Origin: CAYXZO01 sp964469505
GTDB lineage: Bacteria > Fidelibacterota > UBA8477 > JABMPR01
DNA length: 22,610 bases
Direction of reading: 5' to 3'
NCBI GenBank assembly: GCA_964469505.1
Contig: CAYXZO010000038.1
Location: 1 to 22,610 of the forward strand
This document shows positions 22,468 through 22,610 of this stretch, piece after piece. The notes below the pieces were generated by a model that was not told where the DNA came from, did not search any database, and worked only from the letters and a program-made list of their open reading frames with translations. The stretch's first letter is position 1. Each line of letters starts with the position of its first letter. Both the position numbers and the translations under genes were made by a program.

Positions 22468-22610
22468 TTACTGCCCGGTACTACCGAATCCCCCGGCCCC
22501 ACGGGTGGTTTCATCCAGGTGATCCACCAATTCGAATTCAATGGGCGAGCCATCTATGGCCACCAGCTGGAAAAGGCGTGCACCTGCTTGTACGGTGTAG
22601 GTGAAATCCT
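22468..22610 (-). CDS. dut: dUTPase, C-terminal part (runs off the window)
   Basis: The minus-strand frame enters at the window edge and ends at TAA (22468-22470), giving the last 46 residues. They include the end of the beta-barrel (VQAGARLFQLVAIDGSPIEF) and the C-terminal motif V, TTRGAGGFGSTG, which closes over the active site of trimeric dUTPases. The enzyme hydrolyses dUTP to dUMP and pyrophosphate, keeping uracil out of DNA and supplying thymidylate synthesis. Family-typical GDRIAQL is GARLFQL here, a moderate deviation. It is upstream of groEL on the same strand but separated by groEL's own promoter. Confidence 0.88.
   Translation of the reverse strand, partial: DFTYTVQAGARLFQLVAIDGSPIEFELVDHLDETTRGAGGFGSTGQ

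Overview
The window looks like a chromosome segment from an uncultured or little-studied bacterium of the FCB superphylum (Marinimicrobia, Calditrichota or KSB1-like lineages). The main clue is a 1200-residue secreted protein that ends in a type IX secretion/FlgD-like sorting domain with the FPNPFN motif, typical of that group. GroEL under a CIRCE operator, bacterial LepA and bacterial tRNAs with encoded CCA make it clearly bacterial. No phage, insertion sequence, CRISPR array or known defence system was seen.

Layout. 1-78 is the tail of an unidentified gene. 116-3718 is the large exported beta-helix protein, whose 5' third is much more AT-rich than the rest. 3719-4086 is a gene-free stretch packed with GC-rich hairpins; relatives of two of them recur at about 7.8 kb. 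4087-7773 holds wecB, lepA and a CPBP membrane protease. rtcB (8021-9190) stands alone. 9404-13754 is a copper/heavy-metal block: a Cys-rich exported peptide, a DUF2231 membrane protein with an acidic His tail, a CopA-type ATPase with three YHS domains, a Met/His-tailed membrane protein and a SHOCT protein, closed by a strong terminator. DUF302 and a half-size GDT1/UPF0016 transporter follow.

14659-18426 reads as one phosphate-centred operon: a small unknown protein, a CYTH triphosphatase, a DUF47 (PhoU-like) protein, a PiT transporter, a DUF523 protein that probably starts at CTG, and a thioredoxin, with overlaps or short gaps. Facing it on the minus strand are a corrinoid protein and a UroD-like methyltransferase, half of a B12-dependent methyl-transfer system. 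Next on the minus strand are a tRNA-Cys/tRNA-Leu pair with a good promoter, groEL with its own promoter, CIRCE and terminator but no groES beside it, and the 3' end of dut.

I did not find a clear-cut new defence or mobile system. The most unusual points are the intergenic hairpin family, the copper block with its possible Shine-Dalgarno-sequestering leader, the phosphate/triphosphatase operon with a variant PiT, and the incomplete corrinoid methyltransferase pair.
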